Below are positions 5,089-5,278 of a DNA stretch of 5,278 nucleotides, in pieces. The stretch is from NCBI GenBank assembly GCA_013335235.1, contig JAAXVZ010000111.1, positions 1 to 5,278 on the forward strand, in the 5' to 3' direction. The position numbers were made by a program, and so were the translations under genes. Numbering within the stretch: position 1 is the stretch's first letter; each line of letters opens with the position of its first letter. The DNA is from Nanobdellota archaeon. GTDB taxonomy: Archaea; Nanobdellota; Nanobdellia; Woesearchaeales; GW2011-AR15. The notes beneath the pieces were generated by a model. The model had not been told where the DNA came from and did no database searches. It saw nothing but the letters and a program-made list of their open reading frames with translations.

Positions 5089-5278
5089 ATGCGCAATTTT
5101 TTCATGATCTCGCTTGTTTTGTTTATCTCATCATGCATGCTCTTTCCACAAGAGACGCTATATAGCGATTTTGTTTTATCTAATGATAACTTGACAGTCG
5201 CCTACCTGAAGCATGAAGTCTCCTATTTCAGGGAGAACAGGACCTTGAATTCTAGGGAGGATTTGAACTATACCTATT
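5089..5278 (+). CDS. Secreted protein, possible lipoprotein, N-terminal part (truncated by window edge)
   Basis: The frame from the ATG at 5089 is open to the right edge, giving 63 complete residues. It starts MRNFFMISLVLFISSCMLF: a single basic residue, then a hydrophobic core and ISSC at residues 13-16. ISSC fits the lipobox pattern (aliphatic, small, small, Cys), so export followed by lipid attachment at C16 is possible. A plain signal peptide or an N-terminal anchor are alternatives. The rest is polar (QETLYSDFVLSNDNLTVAYLKHEVSYF and beyond, residues 21-47), with NLT at 34-36, NRT at 50-52 and NYT at 60-62 as potential N-glycosylation sequons, which suits an outward-facing domain. I recognise no family. 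The start is supported by the TATA box at the usual leaderless distance. It is the same orientation as fibrillarin but probably separately transcribed. Confidence 0.65.
   Translation, partial: MRNFFMISLVLFISSCMLFPQETLYSDFVLSNDNLTVAYLKHEVSYFRENRTLNSREDLNYTY

Noticed and set aside
1..5278. CRISPR arrays, insertion sequences, toxin-antitoxin or defence genes
   Set aside because: I saw no regularly spaced repeats, no transposase or integrase motif, and no small paired genes with such features.

Overview
The window reads as a piece of an archaeal chromosome. Three genes settle the domain: a Nop56/Nop5 protein overlapping a fibrillarin-like methyltransferase (the archaeal box C/D RNP pair), a YchF/OLA1 GTPase of the archaeal type with a C-terminal TGS domain, and the 5' part of what looks like an archaeal SecF. 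Promoters support this: nearly every gene has a TATA-like octamer centred about 26 bases before its start codon, the geometry of leaderless archaeal transcripts. Gene density is high, intergenic gaps are short, and several neighbours have no recognisable family. A small-genome archaeon, possibly of the DPANN group (Woesearchaeota-like), would fit, but that placement is inference.

Layout, left to right. Positions 1-309 hold the N-terminal 103 residues of a SecF-like protein on the minus strand, running off the left edge. Positions 310-598 have no credible protein gene. Instead 368-552 folds on paper into a compact, almost fully paired four-way junction closed by a perfect 15-bp stem. Both G-U wobbles in it make sense only on the plus strand, and a TATA-like box shared with secF would start a plus-strand transcript about six bases before the closing stem. 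This unassigned structured RNA candidate is the most interesting item here. Next come a class I SAM-dependent methyltransferase (599-1216) and an unrecognised 180-residue soluble protein (1252-1794), each with its own TATA box. The latter converges with the YchF-type GTPase (minus strand, 2996-1797) with only two bases between the stop codons.

Divergent from the GTPase is a small three-helix membrane protein (best start 3073). It is followed by the nop56-fibrillarin operon (3426-5062). The two operon genes overlap by ATGA, and the second has a Shine-Dalgarno site inside the first, the only clear one in the window. At the right edge (5089-5278) begins a secreted protein, possibly a lipoprotein, cut off by the window end.

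Functionally, Nop56 and fibrillarin form the scaffold and the catalytic subunit of the guide-RNA-directed 2'-O-methylation complex, with L7Ae (not in this window) as third partner. The YchF-type GTPase is ribosome-associated. SecF belongs to the protein export machinery. The methyltransferase, the 180-residue protein, the small membrane protein and the secreted protein cannot be tied to these pathways from the sequence.
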